Positions 60,629-64,000 of a DNA stretch of 64,000 nucleotides are shown piece after piece. The stretch spans positions 73,371,283-73,435,282 of the forward strand of contig CM035235.1 of the NCBI GenBank assembly GCA_020226215.1. The letters are read 5' to 3'. The position numbers and the translations under genes were made by a program. This DNA is from Sindora glabra (lineage: Eukaryota > Streptophyta > Magnoliopsida > Fabales > Fabaceae). The notes beneath the pieces are model-generated. The model did no database searches. It was not told where the DNA came from and saw only the letters and a program-made list of their open reading frames with translations. The first letter of the stretch is position 1, and every line of letters starts with the position of its first letter.

Positions 60629-63600
60629 ACAAAATACTCAACAGTTTAATAAGTTAATCCATCATTATAATTTCGTCAAAATAGTTAATCTTAAAAAAAA
60701 AATTCCTCTTTAGAATTTCATCATTATAATCTCATCAAAATAATTAATTCTAAAAATCCTTCATTCCATTAACCATGAATTGTCGCTCTCCTAATTCAAA
60801 TTTATACCCTTCAATGATAGCAAGAATTTAAATATTCTGCAATTTCTTGAGTATCAGAAGATACTGTTGGAAAAGATTACCTGCCAAATAAAACAACTAA
60901 TATTAGAGAGATAATTATCATTTTAAGTATTAAAGTCTTTCCCTATATATATTATATTATTTCATGTATTTAATGTAAAAGTAAATCGGAGTTAGCATTA
61001 TACTTGCGTGGCGGGTCTATGATGTTAGTATGGGTGGGATCTCCACCAAGAGATGCTGGCCCATGCATGAACTGGAAGGGATTGAAAAGTGTCTCCACCT
61101 TTGTATTGTAATTTCCTTTCTTTAAACAAAATCATGCAATGTAATATGGAAAAAATATAGAGGTGTGGACCCCCTACCCCAATGGTGGGGTATCACTGTC
61201 CCTAAACCCTTGTCTTCGAGAAGCAATGCCATACAGAGACATATCAAGGGCAGACAAGAAAACACAACCGAGTTTATGTATGTAGCCATATATTGACTTT
61301 TGCCTTCAGCCTCATCATAACCAGATTAGCAATCAATATATTCTTACATGCATTTAAGAGAGGGAAGGGGATGTATGATAAAGACATATAAGTTATCCTC
61401 ATTTATTGCGGAAAAGATGAGAGTTTAGTTATAATATTTTTATTTAATAATTAACGAAAGAATCAATTGTTATCAAGATTTTAACCAATGATTTGATATA
61501 CATTTAGTAACTTAATTATAAATTTTTAAACAAATGATAAATAACTTATGATATAAATTTAGTAAATAAAGAAATATATATATTGTGAAAAACTGATAAC
61601 AGAATTTTATTTACCTGTCGATTTTTATTTTTTATTATTTGTAATTTAAACTTGAAGTATATTGTCAGCAATTTAAAAAGTTAAATAATAAATAAATATT
61701 AAAAATTAAAATGCACTACTTTGAAACATATTAATAAATTTAAATTATTAAATTTTATTCAATTTACATAATATTACATGAATCAATAAATTTGAACCGT
61801 CCAATCTAATAATACATAACTATAGTAAAACATCTTAAATACTCTCTAAATATCATCGTGAGTACGTAAAAGGACTGAATAAATACTTTAACCTCGATCA
61901 ATTCATTCCTTCCAACTTTCAACTTATCGTGTTATTAGAGTAATATAGGTTAGCAAACCTCTTAAAACAGTTTAAAGAAAAAATATTCTAATAATTAATT
62001 AGATTAGAAGGGTATAATATATTTTCGATAATGGAATAATATATTAATAAAGTAATGATTCAATAGGAAGAATACTATTAGAGTGGACTAATAATGAAAT
62101 TAATATAATTAATCTAATAAGTCAAAATAATCTTATACAAAGAGTGGGAAAAAAAAAGAGAAAAGGAAAAAAAAGGCACCACCAACATGACTTTCGTGAC
62201 CAGGAGTGGGGTGCTTTCAAGCTTTGGATGCTATGAAAATATGTGGAAAATTAAAAGTCCTTTTTTATGTAAAAATGTCAACCTTGTGACTATGAATATA
62301 TGTATGTAAAAAGTCAATTACTTTTCTCTCTCAGTGGTGTTGGATATAGTTGGATCCTTATGAGTAAAGGGAAAGAGGTGGGAAACACTCTCAATTGTCA
62401 CCAAAAGAGAAGTTGGTGCCTGTCCGTCTAAGCCCCACAAAAGTAAGTATTATCATCTGTCTAAATGGGGAAAAATGAAAGGAAATTTATGCTACGAAAG
62501 AATGAATTCAAAATGAAAAGATTGCTTTTTCAAAAGGATGCGCTTATAGTATTCCGAATTTTAAAATTTATAATAACATAACAAATCTTAAAATTATTAA
62601 ATTTTAAACATATATTTTTAATTAGATGTAGTATTAAATAATTTTACTATAATAATTTTTAAATTATCACATCATTTCAAATTTTAACATTTGAAATTTT
62701 AAGAATACAGTTAATTCACCCCAGAATATTGTTAGGGTTCAAATTCTAGATTGACGGCCTAAAACTTTATTAACACTTTTTGATAAAGCTCTTGCATTCT
62801 ATAGGAAGTTAAACTAGTGTCCTTTTTTTTTCTTTTTAATAATTTTTCATGTACCTATGTATCTTTATATCAAGTTTGAGATTTTAAAAAAAGATGTTTT
62901 CAGGGATTGAATTCAAATATTTTTATCAATTTTGAAATATTTTGATATTCAACTTACTTTCGTTAAACCAATATGTGCTCTTTAAGTCATATATTAATAT
63001 TAATTGTTCATGATTAATCATTGGTTATATGCAATATTGAATGAAGATTAATTGATCATTGATCATATATTATATAAAAGAAATATTATAATATATTATT
63101 AATGCAATGGTGTATTAATATATCATTATGTTTTTTTTAAAGTCAAACCTTATATGTAACTGTACAGATGATGTATTATACTTGTCTTCGCTATGTAATA
63201 TTTGGCATGCAAGAATTAGTGAGTTGATGATAACAAGCACGTGAAATTAGCATTAGAGGTTGTCCTAATAAAATAAAAATTGAAATATATACATACATTA
63301 ATTGTAGCAAGGAACATCGTATCTTAAATCAACTGATTATAAATATTAGTGATCAGTTCATGATAACTGCATGGACAGTTTATGACTACGTAACATTAAT
63401 TCCTTAAATATATGTACTGATTCTATGCCACTTATGGCAGACTTGAATTTATGCTAACTAAAGATATAAAGGGCAAAATATTGTTTTGTTTTCCAAGATA
63501 GACATTATCAAACTATCATTTTGATTTTTAATAATGTTTCCAAACTTATTGCATGCAAATGGCTTTCCTTCAATTATCAAATCGAATTATATATGCTGAT

Positions 63601-64000
63601 TGATACATAATGGAACATTGGAACCTGTGTGCTTTATGATTAAGTTCTACAAATTACTCGTATTACAAAAGGCAGAGTAATTGTTAAATTTTCGTATACC
63701 TGCTTACATGCATTACGTGTTGCTTTTTTCATTTGACTCCTTTCTAAAGATGAACCTCACCTTGCTTCTTTTTTCATTTTTTTAAAAATCAGTAGAAATG
63801 ATAAATTATTTAATATGTGTTATGTTGATTCATCAAGCTGAAAACATTAAAAATTAAATTAATATTAAATATCATTGTATTATTAAAAATATTGCCATAC
63901 CTCATTAGTAACAATTCTCTAATGAATCTCATCTTACTTGAGAAGTTCTTAATTAATCAATATGAATATAATTTATATGTTCATTACCAATAAGATTTGA
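60629..64000. other. Intergenic DNA with two less AT-rich stretches
   Basis: No coding region is supported. About 61000-61330 and 62160-62470 are clearly less AT-rich than their surroundings and not visibly repetitive; they could be promoter or non-coding RNA sequence belonging to a gene beyond the window. The first contains a small stem TACCCC-AATGGT-GGGGTA near 61177. From 63080 there is a partial copy of MITE family A. Confidence 0.45.

Noticed and set aside
1..64000. CRISPR arrays, operons, prophage or other prokaryotic systems
   Set aside because: The sequence is plant nuclear DNA with spliced genes; no regularly spaced identical repeats or bacterial gene clusters were seen.

Overview
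The window is nuclear DNA of a eudicot flowering plant. Intergenic DNA is strongly AT-rich, genes have many GT-AG introns, and the products are plant-specific: plastid import receptor, root-type ferredoxin-NADP reductase, phylloquinone-pathway CoA ligase and a plant ArfGAP-C2 protein. Long intron-free frames are rare, so genes were rebuilt exon by exon from splice sites, reading phase and remembered family sequences. No database search was run. The species was not determined.

Layout. 1-3980: AT-rich intergenic DNA. 3981-10872 (minus): complete ten-exon gene for 2-succinylbenzoate-CoA ligase (AAE14/MenE type, 563 aa); intron 2 carries a 1.16-kb PIF/Harbinger-like element. 10873-18955: intergenic DNA with small transposon-like repeats and a probable 5'-UTR exon of the next gene. 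18956-25056 (plus): eight-exon ArfGAP + C2 gene of the AGD12/ZAC type (327 aa). 25057-30210: intergenic, MITE-rich. 30211-30672 (minus): single-exon 153-aa membrane protein of unknown function. 32478-35979 (minus): five-exon root-type plastid ferredoxin-NADP reductase (377 aa). 35980-49378: about 13 kb without a convincing gene, holding MITEs, microsatellites and one possible orphan first exon near 38.1 kb. 49379-54109 (plus): four-exon TOC159 preprotein receptor (1471 aa). 54110-64000: intergenic DNA with repeats and two less AT-rich stretches near 61.0-61.3 and 62.2-62.5 kb.

The genes are not an operon or a cluster. Three have plastid themes: TOC159 is the import receptor, FNR is an imported stromal enzyme, and AAE14 acts in vitamin K1 synthesis. 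That is probably coincidental.

The most notable observations are these. (a) The ArfGAP zinc finger is intact, but the catalytic arginine is lysine and the nearby invariant glycine is aspartate. (b) The FNR has an open frame and good splice sites, but it lost the arginine of the FAD-binding RxYS motif and changed residues in its NADP-binding loops. (c) The TOC159 acidic domain has grown by tandem duplication of a whole symmetric (phase 1-1) exon together with its intron. (d) Several MITE families have two or more copies in the window, some with recognisable target-site duplications.
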